From the NCBI GenBank assembly GCA_019422525.1, contig JAHZDE010000001.1, forward strand, positions 124,001 to 188,000: DNA of 64,000 bases, read 5' to 3'. Of this stretch, positions 23,508 to 32,224 are shown piece after piece (the first letter of the stretch is position 1; each line of letters begins with the position of its first letter). Source of the DNA: Clostridiales bacterium (GTDB lineage: Bacteria > Bacillota > Clostridia > Oscillospirales > Acutalibacteraceae). The translations under genes and the position numbers were made by a program. The notes beneath the pieces are model-generated. The model did no database searches, was not told the origin of the DNA, and saw only the letters and a list, made by a program, of their open reading frames with translations.

Positions 23508-24767
23508 ATGGAGGACACTCGAGGCAGTTTGGACTTGGGACCGGACGCAGACCGGCTTCGCATCCAAATGCTGGGAGGCTTCTCTATTTGTCGGCAGGGT
23601 GAGCCTATCACACTGGAGCGTACCAATCGTACCAAGCCTATGCATGCATTGCAATTGCTGTTATATGGCGGCCCACAGGGCGTTACATCAGAAGTATTGA
23701 TGGAAGAACTTTTCGGAGAGGAGAACGTAGCCGACCCCGCAAATAACTTGAAAGTGACCATGAGTAATCTTCGAAAATCTTTGCGGCAGGCGGGCCTGTC
23801 CGAAGAGATGAAGGTCGAATATCGCTGCGGCAGTTATATTTTAGTATTTACAGCGCCGGTGTGGTTAGATATTCAGGAGTTTTCCAACCTGGTGGACCAG
23901 ACGAACGAATCCGAGGACCAGCGTTTGGAAAAACTTCTTCGTGCGGAGTCTCTCTATGAAGGCGACTTTTTGCTCCATTTGAACGAATTTGATTGGGTCT
24001 TAGTTGCATCGTCATTTTACCGGGAAAAATATTTTTCCTGCCTGCACCAGCTGGCAGAAATCTTGGAGAAACGCAAGGAATGGAATCGGTTGCTGCCCAT
24101 TGCGGCAAGGGCGGCTTCCCGATACCATTTGGAAGAATGGCAATGTTTGTGTATTGATTGCCTGATTGAAATGGGGCAAATTTCCAGCGCCTGGGAAGCC
24201 TATCGCCGTATCAAAAGCCAAGTGCGGAAAGATTCGGATTCTTCAGGGGCATTGCTGGAAAAGAGACTGCAAAGGCTGCAAAAGCTGGACAAGTCGGAAC
24301 AGAATACGGGAAGAATGTTCGAGTTTCTGCAAGATACCACCGAGGAAGGCCATCCATACTATTGCAGCTATGCTAGTTTTGTGGATTTATATAGGATTAG
24401 CTGCCGGGTCATGCCCAGCCGCACCAAACTGAGCTATTTATTGATTTATAGTTTTTCGGATAATCATGGAGAACAAATTCGAAATATGCTGCAAATTCAG
24501 CAAATGACTCAGGCTATGGAATATGCCATTAACGGTAACTTGGGATGCCGGGATGTTTATACACGCTATGGAAAGGAATTTTTTTTGCTGCTTCTGATTG
24601 ATGCTACCTATCAGGAATGTGTGAAAATGGATAGACGGATTCGCCAGGATTATAAAAGCTATGGGATTCCTAATATCTTGCTTCGCTGTACAATCAGTAA
24701 GGTGGGCAGCGAGAGTTTAAATGCAGTCGCCAATCATCGGTGGGAAAAAATTGCAGGAGTCGGGTAA
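23508..24767 (+). CDS. SARP/BTAD-type transcriptional regulator with degenerate GGDEF-like C-terminus
   Basis: 419 residues from ATG 23508 (GGAGG seven bases upstream). Residues about 15-100 form an OmpR/SARP winged helix (LGGFSICRQGEPI, then NNLKVTMSNLRKSL). Residues about 115-260 are a BTAD-type TPR bundle (RAESLYEGDFL, then the AWEAYRRI helix). The C-terminal 140 residues contain RYGKEFFLLLL (353-363), which resembles the RYGGDEFLLLL core of GGDEF domains but has lost the GGDEF residues, so it cannot make c-di-GMP and may bind a ligand. Its position directly after the surface locus and the SARP-like repeats before two of its transcription units suggest it is their activator. Confidence 0.86.
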   Translation: MEDTRGSLDLGPDADRLRIQMLGGFSICRQGEPITLERTNRTKPMHALQLLLYGGPQGVTSEVLMEELFGEENVADPANNLKVTMSNLRKSLRQAGLSEEMKVEYRCGSYILVFTAPVWLDIQEFSNLVDQTNESEDQRLEKLLRAESLYEGDFLLHLNEFDWVLVASSFYREKYFSCLHQLAEILEKRKEWNRLLPIAARAASRYHLEEWQCLCIDCLIEMGQISSAWEAYRRIKSQVRKDSDSSGALLEKRLQRLQKLDKSEQNTGRMFEFLQDTTEEGHPYYCSYASFVDLYRISCRVMPSRTKLSYLLIYSFSDNHGEQIRNMLQIQQMTQAMEYAINGNLGCRDVYTRYGKEFFLLLLIDATYQECVKMDRRIRQDYKSYGIPNILLRCTISKVGSESLNAVANHRWEKIAGVG

Positions 24768-24793
24768 TAACCCCTATTTTAGAATTTGAATAT

Positions 24794-24828
24794 AAAAAAG
24801 CGCTTGCCTATGGGGCAGCGCTTTTTTA
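24794..24828. terminator. Bidirectional terminator after the regulator
   Basis: AAAAAAGCGCT / AGCGCTTTTTT, an 11-bp stem with A/T flanks, between the convergent regulator and zinc-ribbon protein genes. Confidence 0.9.
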
Positions 24829-25911
24829 TTATGATTCAGTAACCAAATATTCCGAAGATATTTCTGATAAAGAAAACTCGACGGATTGCCGTTGGCCGGA
24901 AACGTTGGTCAGATATAGTGTCAGTACCATATCCTGTGAAGCATCAAGAGAAGAAAAAGTCAATACCATATGCTTTTTTTCGTCTGGTTGGAGACTTCCG
25001 GAAAATTGTGGATAGTCTGCATCCAGATTTTCTTTCCACGGGTATTTTTTATCTCCTTGCCGGACTACACACTTACCAGGTGTAAAGGAAATAGGAAACG
25101 AACCATGATTGTCAATAGTAGCATAAATGCGGGTTTCTGATTCTGCAAACTCACATTTAAAGATTTGAACTGTACAGCCTTCAACAGTCGAAATACAATT
25201 ATCAAAGGATAAAATCGTCAGTGCAGGTGCATAGATTTTAGCATAACTGGATTGTTCCAAGCTGGTTAAGTAAATAGCAGGACAAGTATCTTCATATCCA
25301 TAGCTATCGGTATAGGAGTGTTCACCGATTACGGTACCATGCAATGTGACAAAAGAACGGTCTCGAAGACGAAGATCCTCTTCTTCTCCAGCCCAAAAAG
25401 CGATGCCATAAAGCATCGGTGTGTCTTCTTTTGGGGAAGCGGAGCGGAAAACAAAATAAATTCCTTCGTCAGTATATTGTGGGTCATAAAGAATTTGGGC
25501 GGAACAACTCACGCTCATATCTTGATAATCATTGGGGTTTCGGGTCAATTGAGTATAATCGCCCGGAGCAATTAAAGACATTTCGTCAGCGGAAGCCGTA
25601 TCTGCCTGCTGGGCAAGGGAAAGTTTTTCCTGCATAGCAGAACGGAGCTGTAGGGAAGCGGTGATATGATTGACACTCCGAGATATGGAACTTTCCTTTA
25701 TAGAAATGTCATTCTCAATAAAAGCAGGGGATTGAAAAAACGGAAAAGCCAGAACACAGCAAATAAATAGTACTGACGCAATTAGTAAAAAGACAATCTC
25801 TTTTTTAAAAAAGTTTTTTTTCGTTGTATGGGATAATTTTACTTGAGGCACAAACCCACATTCCGGGCAACAGTCACCCTCAAAATCAGTTTGACAATAT
25901 GGGCATTTCAT
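24829..25911 (-). CDS. Zinc-ribbon membrane protein with extracytoplasmic domains, unknown function
   Basis: 360 residues. The N-terminus has two CxxC pairs (CPYC at 3-6, CPEC at 15-18), a cytoplasmic zinc ribbon, then one membrane helix (about 37-60). The remaining 300 residues should lie outside the membrane: an OB-like part (VTLHGTVIGEH) and an Ig-like C-terminal part of the DUF4352 style (TIDNHGSFPISF; LQPDEKKHMVLTF). GGAGG lies before the ATG at 25911. This layout is common in Clostridia but no function is established to my knowledge. It is convergent to the surface-locus regulator and likely independent of it. Confidence 0.78.
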   Translation of the reverse strand: MKCPYCQTDFEGDCCPECGFVPQVKLSHTTKKNFFKKEIVFLLIASVLFICCVLAFPFFQSPAFIENDISIKESSISRSVNHITASLQLRSAMQEKLSLAQQADTASADEMSLIAPGDYTQLTRNPNDYQDMSVSCSAQILYDPQYTDEGIYFVFRSASPKEDTPMLYGIAFWAGEEEDLRLRDRSFVTLHGTVIGEHSYTDSYGYEDTCPAIYLTSLEQSSYAKIYAPALTILSFDNCISTVEGCTVQIFKCEFAESETRIYATIDNHGSFPISFTPGKCVVRQGDKKYPWKENLDADYPQFSGSLQPDEKKHMVLTFSSLDASQDMVLTLYLTNVSGQRQSVEFSLSEISSEYLVTES

Positions 25912-25953
25912 AGGCGTAACCTCCTATCATGGGGATTTCGTCGTGGAGGAGAA

Positions 25954-26415
25954 TCAAAGCTCTCGAACCATCAAATAATTTACCAGAGTGATTCCCTGGC
26001 ATACCGGAAATTGCTCTCTTACCACTTGATACCCACGATGGAGAAAGAAACCTTTGGCTGTTTTAGAAGCATGAACAGAAATTTTATGAGCGCCCATGCT
26101 GCGGGCTTTTTCTTCCAATAATTGTACAAGCATCTGGGCAATTCCCCGATGCTGCGCATTTTTGTGTACATACAGGTGGTCTAAATAGTCCGGTTCCTGC
26201 AAATCAGCAAATGCAAGAATTTGACCATTTTCTTCGGCAATGAGTGTGTAGTGTGAGGAAAGAATATGCCGCCAACGCACGACATCAGGTAGTTTTGGAG
26301 CCCAGGCATCCAACTGCTGAGGAGAGTAGTCATTTTGGCAAACCGTATGAACTGTTTCATAAAACAGAGCTAAAATTTCGGGTAAATCTTGGGGCGAAAA
26401 TGGACGTATCTGCAA
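25954..26415 (-). CDS. GNAT-family N-acetyltransferase
   Basis: 153 residues from TTG 26415, which has GGAGG seven bases upstream; the longer frame runs into the next gene and has no ribosome-binding site. RPFSPQDLPEI opens the fold, HLYVHKNAQHRGIAQMLV (with Q/RGxGx-like QHRGIA) is the acetyl-CoA site, and FFLHRGYQVV closes it. It transfers an acetyl group from acetyl-CoA to an unidentified amine. It lies 19 bases after the oligopeptide-binding protein gene, so probably co-transcribed. Confidence 0.85.
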   Translation of the reverse strand: MQIRPFSPQDLPEILALFYETVHTVCQNDYSPQQLDAWAPKLPDVVRWRHILSSHYTLIAEENGQILAFADLQEPDYLDHLYVHKNAQHRGIAQMLVQLLEEKARSMGAHKISVHASKTAKGFFLHRGYQVVREQFPVCQGITLVNYLMVREL

Positions 26416-26434
26416 AATGACCCCTCCTTCCCAA

Positions 26435-28117
26435 TTAGCTGAGTTTTCCGGCCTGGATAAAATCAATTCCCATGTCTGCCGAATGAATGACGACACCGGT
26501 AAGCGTGGGGTTGGCAACATAGTAACGGTCAGTATAATACAGAGGATAGAAGATTGCCTGCTGATTGAGCCAGGTTTCGGCATCTACCAAAGCGGAAAGG
26601 GAGTCACCGGCATCGGCAGCTTCCAAAAGACGGTCGTATTCAGAAGATTGCAGCAAGGCAGGCGTACTGTCGCTGGCAAAAAGGGAAAGAATATCAATAG
26701 GCGTATTTCCATCGGGACGAAGAGCGTATACAGCTGCTTGATAGTCACCGTCGGCGATTCGCTTGTTCATTTCATCCTCGCTCATAGTTTCCAGATTAAA
26801 ATAATTCCCCATGCGACCATTCCAGGTGATGAGCATTTGGTTGAGCATCTGCTGCAGACCGGTAACTCCTAACACCGTGATGGAAGGCATGGTATCCAGC
26901 TTGAGTTTTTTTAATAAGGCAGGCAAGGTGTTCACAATAGAATCGTCTTGTTTCAAATAAAAATTGGAGCCTGCCTGTTTCCGATAGCTTTCGCCGTTCC
27001 AAAGAAACGTAGAGGGAATAATATCATTCGCTGCTGTTGCATTGGCAGGAAGATTTTCCAACAAATTCTCCCGGGGAAGCGTTTGCACAAACAACTTTCG
27101 AATGTCAACATTTTTCATTAGGGAGTCTTGGGTATTAAATCCCAATCCCCATACAGCATCCATAGAAAGGGTGTAAACTTGCAATTCTTCCTCCTTAGCG
27201 CTGTCTAACAGAGAAGAGGGAAGGGAAGCAAGGTCAACCGTTTCTTCTGAAACAGCCGTAACAGGGTTGGAAATATCGGCAGCTTTTGTACTGACGTATA
27301 ATTTCAGAGAGGCGGGAAGAGGCTCATTTTCGCCATGATAACTGGAAGACCTGCGCAGTGTCATAGCTTCTTCGTGGTCCCATGCATAAGAGTTGCTAAA
27401 GGCGAAGGGGCCGTTTCCACATACATATTTTGCTTCCAGTCCATAACGTCCAGATGTCCAAAGAAAGAAATCTTCCTGGCACGGCATAAAAGCAGTAGTG
27501 GCGGTTAATCGGAGAAAATCTTCCGTTGGAGATTCCAAGGTCACCACCAGTGTGTGGTCATCTGTAGCAGAAACCCCTAATTGGTCGGGAGATAGACTGC
27601 CGCTGATAATAGAAGAGGCATTTTTAATAAGCGAGAAAGAAGAAGCAGAAGGAGATTTCGTGGTAGGATCGACAGCACGTCTCCATGCAAAAACAAAATC
27701 ATCCGCTGTCAAAGGGGAGGGCGTAGAAGAAACGGAAGTTTCACCGTCTTCTGTTACAATAGATTTACTCCACTGTGCATCTTTCCGCAGATGAAAAGTG
27801 TATTGACGACCATCAGTGCTGACATCCCAGCTTTCGGCAGCACCGGGATACACATCGCCATTTTCATCCAGCCGGACCAGCCCTTCATATAAAGCCTCCA
27901 CAGCTACTCGGGAAGCAAAAGAATCCGCAATCTGTGGGTCCAGGGATGAGGGGTCTTCCCCCAAATGGAAGGTAATGGTTTGGTCAGCATTTTCCGGACG
28001 GCTTTCTCCGGAGCAAGCGCAACAGCAAAAAAGAAGAGAAAGGCACAGGGCCATAGAAATCATACGGAGTAAAAAAGATTTTAAGGAAAATGACGCTGAG
28101 AAAGGCAAGAATTTCAA
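26435..28117 (-). CDS. Oligopeptide-binding lipoprotein (OppA / SBP family 5)
   Basis: 560 residues starting at a TTG with AAAGGAG ten bases upstream. The N-terminal helix ends in a cysteine-rich lipobox (LFCCCACS), so it is lipid-anchored outside the membrane. The body shows the family 5 signature: SSLDPQIADS, EGLVRLDENG, AESWDVS and YTFHLRKDAQWS. It should capture peptides for an ABC importer, but no opp permease or ATPase genes are near, so it is an orphan and either uses a distant permease or acts as a sensor. The start is less certain than the family. Confidence 0.88.
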   Translation of the reverse strand: MKFLPFSASFSLKSFLLRMISMALCLSLLFCCCACSGESRPENADQTITFHLGEDPSSLDPQIADSFASRVAVEALYEGLVRLDENGDVYPGAAESWDVSTDGRQYTFHLRKDAQWSKSIVTEDGETSVSSTPSPLTADDFVFAWRRAVDPTTKSPSASSFSLIKNASSIISGSLSPDQLGVSATDDHTLVVTLESPTEDFLRLTATTAFMPCQEDFFLWTSGRYGLEAKYVCGNGPFAFSNSYAWDHEEAMTLRRSSSYHGENEPLPASLKLYVSTKAADISNPVTAVSEETVDLASLPSSLLDSAKEEELQVYTLSMDAVWGLGFNTQDSLMKNVDIRKLFVQTLPRENLLENLPANATAANDIIPSTFLWNGESYRKQAGSNFYLKQDDSIVNTLPALLKKLKLDTMPSITVLGVTGLQQMLNQMLITWNGRMGNYFNLETMSEDEMNKRIADGDYQAAVYALRPDGNTPIDILSLFASDSTPALLQSSEYDRLLEAADAGDSLSALVDAETWLNQQAIFYPLYYTDRYYVANPTLTGVVIHSADMGIDFIQAGKLS

Positions 28118-28468
28118 GAGGGGGATACTCCTTTCCGTGACAAGTAATAGGAATACAGGGCTACTATTATTTTATTTATCAGAAAATGCAGCTTTATAAG
28201 CGTGGAGCTGCAGTCAAATGTTGTCATAATTACACAATAAATCAAGGATATTGTACCATGTCCGACGCAGCAATGCAATCAGGATAACAGAATTGAAACC
28301 GTAGTTTACAAAATCGAAAGAAGTTTTTTCAAAAGGCTCAGGGAAAAGCGGGAAACTGGCCCTTTTTGCTTGCAGAAGGGGGGAAGGTCGTGGTATCATT
28401 ACTATAATCATTTCCAAGTGAAAACAGTCCTGCATCAGGCATGGAAAAATAAAGGAGGTCCTGTGGAT
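28118..28468. other. Divergent intergenic region
   Basis: About 350 bases without a gene. It contains a 7-bp inverted repeat TGCAGCT/AGCTGCA (28187-28193 with 28206-28212) and a TATAAT at 28403-28408 in plus orientation without a matching -35. Nothing else could be supported. Confidence 0.45.
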
Positions 28469-29395
28469 ATGGTACGGAAAGGAATATGGTGGATACTGGG
28501 GATAGCGCTTGTGATTTTGCTTCCGGCAAGAGTCTTGCAAATGAGTTTACTTTTGGAAGAGGACCAGGGATTGTATCGTGATAGCGGTCAATGGGGAATG
28601 ATATTGATAGGAGTTTCCCTTCTGGTTGCCGTTGTACTATTTATTATTGGTAGGCAGGGCCATTGGGATACGTCGGCATACCGTCCTAAACCTGTTCCGT
28701 TTGGGGGCGCGATGGGGATTCTTTCGGGAATTGCCATTGCAGGGCAATCCCTATATGCGGTAGTCCAAATGATACAAGACGAAAATGCATCTGCAGTGGG
28801 AAGCCAGCCGCTATTGGTAACACTTTCCTCTCTGGTAGGTATATTTGCCGGAATCTCCCTGATGGCTTGGGGTACCTCCTTACTAAAAAGCGGAACCCTT
28901 CTGCAAGATTATCCGTTAACAGGATTGGTTCCCCCTATATGGGGTTGCTTGCATTTAGCCGTCCTGTTTACAGTTTACACCGCTGAATCGGATGTCCAGC
29001 AGAATTATTATGCGATTCTTCCGTTTTGCTTGGCTCCACTTTTCCTCTTGGCACAAAGCAGTTATTTTTCTGGGACAGGAGGAGTAAAAGCTCGCAAAAA
29101 ACTCTATCAGTTTGGGGCTCCGTTGGTATTGATAGGCCTGACTTCCAGTGTTCCGCCACTCATTTGTATGGCATTCGGGCTTCCCCAGGATAGTAGCCTT
29201 TCACTTCCTCTTTTATTGGTTTTACTGATGGTTTCGCTTTATGCAGCCACTGTTATGTGGGGACTGCGCCGGGGGGATAGCCGGTCTCGAGTATGTGTCC
29301 ACCGGGGAATCCCATATCATCTGTCAGGGCTTTCGATAGGCAATGATTCTGCTGTTAATGATACCGATATTCCGCAGCAGCAGGGTGATGAATAA
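28469..29395 (+). CDS. Multi-spanning membrane protein, unknown function
   Basis: 308 residues from ATG 28469 (AAAGGAGG before it; a GTG two codons upstream is an alternative). About eight hydrophobic segments are spread evenly, with no recognisable motif, then a polar C-terminal tail of about 45 residues. I do not recognise the family. It is a single gene between divergent oppA-like and downstream gapA, with no obvious partner. A transporter role cannot be claimed. Confidence 0.7.
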   Translation: MVRKGIWWILGIALVILLPARVLQMSLLLEEDQGLYRDSGQWGMILIGVSLLVAVVLFIIGRQGHWDTSAYRPKPVPFGGAMGILSGIAIAGQSLYAVVQMIQDENASAVGSQPLLVTLSSLVGIFAGISLMAWGTSLLKSGTLLQDYPLTGLVPPIWGCLHLAVLFTVYTAESDVQQNYYAILPFCLAPLFLLAQSSYFSGTGGVKARKKLYQFGAPLVLIGLTSSVPPLICMAFGLPQDSSLSLPLLLVLLMVSLYAATVMWGLRRGDSRSRVCVHRGIPYHLSGLSIGNDSAVNDTDIPQQQGDE

Positions 29396-29516
29396 CACTA
29401 CGAAAAAACGCTCCTTGTCCCCAATATCCTTCCTTTTTTTGTATACTGTTTCAAGGGAATTTGGGTGGAAACGCAAAAGTTATGGAAAAAAAGCCCGTTA
29501 AATTTCTATCAAACTC

Positions 29517-29545
29517 TTGTAATCTGCGCCAGAATGCTATACAAT
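29517..29545 (+). promoter_or_regulatory. SigmaA promoter of gapA
   Basis: TTGTAA, 17-base spacer, TACAAT (29540-29545), 50 bases before the start codon. Confidence 0.75.
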
Positions 29546-29594
29546 AGAAGCAGGATGATTTTCTAAATCCAAAATTTCAGGAGGTATTAGTTCT

Positions 29595-30611
29595 ATGGCT
29601 ATTAAAGTAGGCATCAATGGCTTTGGCCGCATCGGCCGCCTGGTATTCCGTGCTGGTCTGGACAATCCGAACATCGAATTCGTGGGTATCAACGATCCTT
29701 TCATGACCCCCGACTACTGCGCATACATGCTGCGCTATGACACCGTTCATGGCCAGTACAAGGGCGACATTTCCTATACCGATGATTCCATCATCGTGAA
29801 CGGCAAGGAAATCAAGTTCTATGCAAAGATGGATCCCGCTGAGATTCCGTGGGGCGAGTGCGGCGCAACTTATGTTGTGGAGTCCACCGGTGTGTTTTGC
29901 TCCACCGAGAAGGCTTCCGCTCACCTGAAGGGCGGCGCTAAGAAGGTTGTTATCTCCGCTCCCGCAAAGGATAAGGAGACCCCCACTTTCGTGTGCGGCG
30001 TTAACCTGGACAAGTACACCAAGGACATGACCGTTGTTTCCAACGCTTCCTGCACCACCAACTGCCTGGCTCCCCTGGTAAAGGTTGTTCATGAGAAGTT
30101 TGGCATCAAGGAAGGCCTGATGACCACTGTTCACTCCACCACCGGTACTCAGAAGACCGTTGACGGTCCTTCCAAGAAGGACTGGAGAGGCGGACGTGCT
30201 GCTGCTGGCAACATTATCCCCTCCACCACTGGTGCTGCCAAAGCCTGCGCTCTGGTTATCCCCGAAATGAAGGGCAAGCTGACCGGTATGTCCATGCGTG
30301 TTCCCACCCTGGACGTTTCCGTTGTTGACCTGACTGTTACTCTGGAGACCCCCACCACCTATGAGGCTATCTGCGCTGCTATCAAAGAGGCTTCCGAGGG
30401 CGAGCTGAAGGGCATCCTGGGTTACACCGCCGACATGGTTGTTTCTTCCGACTTCCTGGGCGATCCTCACACCTCCATTTTCGATGAGAAGGCCGGTATC
30501 ATGCTGAACGATCACTTCGTGAAGCTGGTTTCTTGGTACGACAACGAATGGGGTTATTCCAACAAGGTCCTCATGCTGATCGAGCATATGGACGCTGTTG
30601 ACAACGCCTAA
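29595..30611 (+). CDS. gapA: Glyceraldehyde-3-phosphate dehydrogenase
   Basis: 338 residues, type I GAPDH, the NAD-dependent glycolytic enzyme in the cytoplasm. The Rossmann start is KVGINGFGRIGRL, the catalytic cysteine lies in SNASCTTNCLAP, and the C-terminus has SWYDNEWGYSNK. CAGGAGG precedes the ATG. Codon use is extremely biased toward C-ending codons, as expected for a highly expressed gene. A 336-codon open frame on the opposite strand is only a shadow of this bias. Confidence 0.97.
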   Translation: MAIKVGINGFGRIGRLVFRAGLDNPNIEFVGINDPFMTPDYCAYMLRYDTVHGQYKGDISYTDDSIIVNGKEIKFYAKMDPAEIPWGECGATYVVESTGVFCSTEKASAHLKGGAKKVVISAPAKDKETPTFVCGVNLDKYTKDMTVVSNASCTTNCLAPLVKVVHEKFGIKEGLMTTVHSTTGTQKTVDGPSKKDWRGGRAAAGNIIPSTTGAAKACALVIPEMKGKLTGMSMRVPTLDVSVVDLTVTLETPTTYEAICAAIKEASEGELKGILGYTADMVVSSDFLGDPHTSIFDEKAGIMLNDHFVKLVSWYDNEWGYSNKVLMLIEHMDAVDNA

Positions 30612-30630
30612 TTGTCAGTAAAGTAAAGAG

Positions 30631-30663
30631 AACCCTCCCTGGTTTTGCTGGGGAGGGTTTTTG
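30631..30663 (+). terminator. Terminator of gapA
   Basis: AACCCTCCC / GGGAGGGTT with a TTTTTG tail. Confidence 0.92.
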
Positions 30664-30685
30664 CTTGTTTATATTCAAGAAACAA

Positions 30686-30728
30686 AAAATCCGCTGCAAC
30701 AGAGAAGTTGATTCCGTTGCAGCGGACT
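30686..30728 (-). terminator. Terminator of the small membrane protein gene
   Basis: TCCGCTGCAAC / GTTGCAGCGGA (30690-30700 with 30716-30726). On minus it is followed by ATTTTTTGTTTC. Confidence 0.88.
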
Positions 30729-30750
30729 TTTATATTATAGGGATTCCTTT

Positions 30751-31005
30751 TCATTTTTTTTGACGGACGAGCTTACCAATCAGGATACCAAACAGACTGG
30801 CTATCCCGGCAGCGAATATGCCCAAAATAATCACGGATAAAAGGGAACTACCTTCGGCTATGCTCCAGTAAATGGCCTGCCCAATTATAAAGAGAAGTAC
30901 CAATGCAAGAAGAATGAGCAGTACCAATTTTATCCATATCCGAACTTTTCGGTTTTCAATCACATTTGCAAATAATGATCCCAAAAATTCAAAAAGGAAC
31001 TCCAA
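30751..31005 (-). CDS. Small two-helix membrane protein, unknown function
   Basis: 84 residues from TTG 31005, with GGGAGG seven bases upstream. Two hydrophobic helices (about 25-45 and 55-78) are separated by a short loop, with a basic C-terminus (KLVRQKK). It lies 28 bases downstream of asnA, probably in the same transcript, and is followed by its own terminator. No family recognised. Confidence 0.7.
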   Translation of the reverse strand: MEFLFEFLGSLFANVIENRKVRIWIKLVLLILLALVLLFIIGQAIYWSIAEGSSLLSVIILGIFAAGIASLFGILIGKLVRQKK

Positions 31006-31033
31006 CTCAAACCCTCCCCTTGTGGGGCAAGAA

Positions 31034-32050
31034 TTACAGTAGCTTTACACCGGCAGCAGCACAGGCCGCGCGGGTTTCATCGTCCCACACGGAAACCTGA
31101 ACCTCTCCAATATGTGCTTTTCCAAGAAGAAGCATACAAAGCCGGGACTGTCCAATTCCTCCGCCAATGGTCAATGGCAGGATATTATCCAGCACCATCT
31201 GATGGAAGTGATAACGGCGGCGGTCATCGCAACCGGCTTTGGACAGCTGCGCATCCATAGCAGCAGCGTCTACCCGGATTCCCATACTGGAAACCTCCAT
31301 AGCCGAATCCAGTACTTCATTCCAGAAGAGAATATCGCCGTTTAAGTGCCAATCGTCATAGTCCGGTGCACGCCCATCATGGCGGCGGCCAGAATGGAGC
31401 ACATCACCAATTTCCATCAGGAAGGTGGTTTTATGCTCCCGTACATACAGATTTTCCCGTTCCTTGGGACTCTTGTCGGGATACAAATCTTCCAGCTCCT
31501 GGGTGGTGATAAAGGAGATTTCCTTATCCAAAACCGGCACCTGCAGAGAAGGATATTCTTCCCGCAGCATATCAGCAGTGGCACAGATAGCATTTACAAT
31601 TTTACGGACAGTTTCTTTCAAATACTCAACATTCCGCTTTCCCTCGGGAATAATGGCCTCCCAATCCCACTGGTCCACATAGATCGAGTGGAGATTATCC
31701 ATATCTTCATCCCGCCGAATGGCGTTCATATCCGTAACCAGGCCAAAACCCGGCTCAAATCCATAACGATACAGGGCATATCGCTTCCACTTGGCCAGGG
31801 AATGTACTACCTGAGCGCAGGTTCCGGTTTCACGGATATCAAAGGATACCGGACGTTCTACGTTGTTCAAGTCGTCATTCAGGCCGGAAGAGGCATCGAC
31901 AAACAGTGGAGCAGAAACCCGGGTCAGGTTTAAGGCCTTTTCCAAGTTCTGAATAAAGTTCACTTTAATTTTATCAATGGCCTGCTGGGTTTGGAAAAGG
32001 GTCAGCCCTTTTGATGGATTGTAATCTGCGGGAATAATGGTTTGGCTCAT
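31034..32050 (-). CDS. asnA: Aspartate-ammonia ligase (asparagine synthetase A)
   Basis: 338 residues. AsnA makes asparagine from aspartate, ammonia and ATP and is related to class II aminoacyl-tRNA synthetases. Recognised by VSAPLFVDASSGLNDDLNGVERPV-like sequence (32-55 region), HSLAKWKR, YVDQWDWE and the C-terminal GGIGQSRL motif. Start chosen at ATG 32050 with AAAGGA eight bases upstream; a 15-codon extension has no ribosome-binding site. A 7-bp hairpin (GCAGACA/TGTCTGC, 32082-32099) lies in its leader; no T-box was seen. Confidence 0.96.
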   Translation of the reverse strand: MSQTIIPADYNPSKGLTLFQTQQAIDKIKVNFIQNLEKALNLTRVSAPLFVDASSGLNDDLNNVERPVSFDIRETGTCAQVVHSLAKWKRYALYRYGFEPGFGLVTDMNAIRRDEDMDNLHSIYVDQWDWEAIIPEGKRNVEYLKETVRKIVNAICATADMLREEYPSLQVPVLDKEISFITTQELEDLYPDKSPKERENLYVREHKTTFLMEIGDVLHSGRRHDGRAPDYDDWHLNGDILFWNEVLDSAMEVSSMGIRVDAAAMDAQLSKAGCDDRRRYHFHQMVLDNILPLTIGGGIGQSRLCMLLLGKAHIGEVQVSVWDDETRAACAAAGVKLL

Positions 32051-32126
32051 GGGAAACGTTCCTTTCTTAAGATGAATCGAATTGCAGACAAACATGTCTG
32101 CCCCTATGGAAAACCGCTGTATTTAC

Positions 32127-32159
32127 AAAAGAAGGCGTTGCGGCAAATCCGCAGCGCCT
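32127..32159 (-). terminator. Terminator of the spoIIA operon
   Basis: AGGCGTTGCGG / CCGCAGCGCCT (32133-32143 with 32149-32159, one G-T pair). On minus it is followed by TCTTTTG. Confidence 0.78.
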
Positions 32160-32224
32160 GTACAAAAGATATTATAGCGTTTCTCATTAGGGTTTGTCAA
32201 GAAAGGATTTGATATATTAGCAGA

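Noticed and set aside
29577..30587. A 336-codon open frame opposite gapA
   Set aside because: An antisense shadow caused by the strong codon bias of gapA; no ribosome-binding site and no family match.
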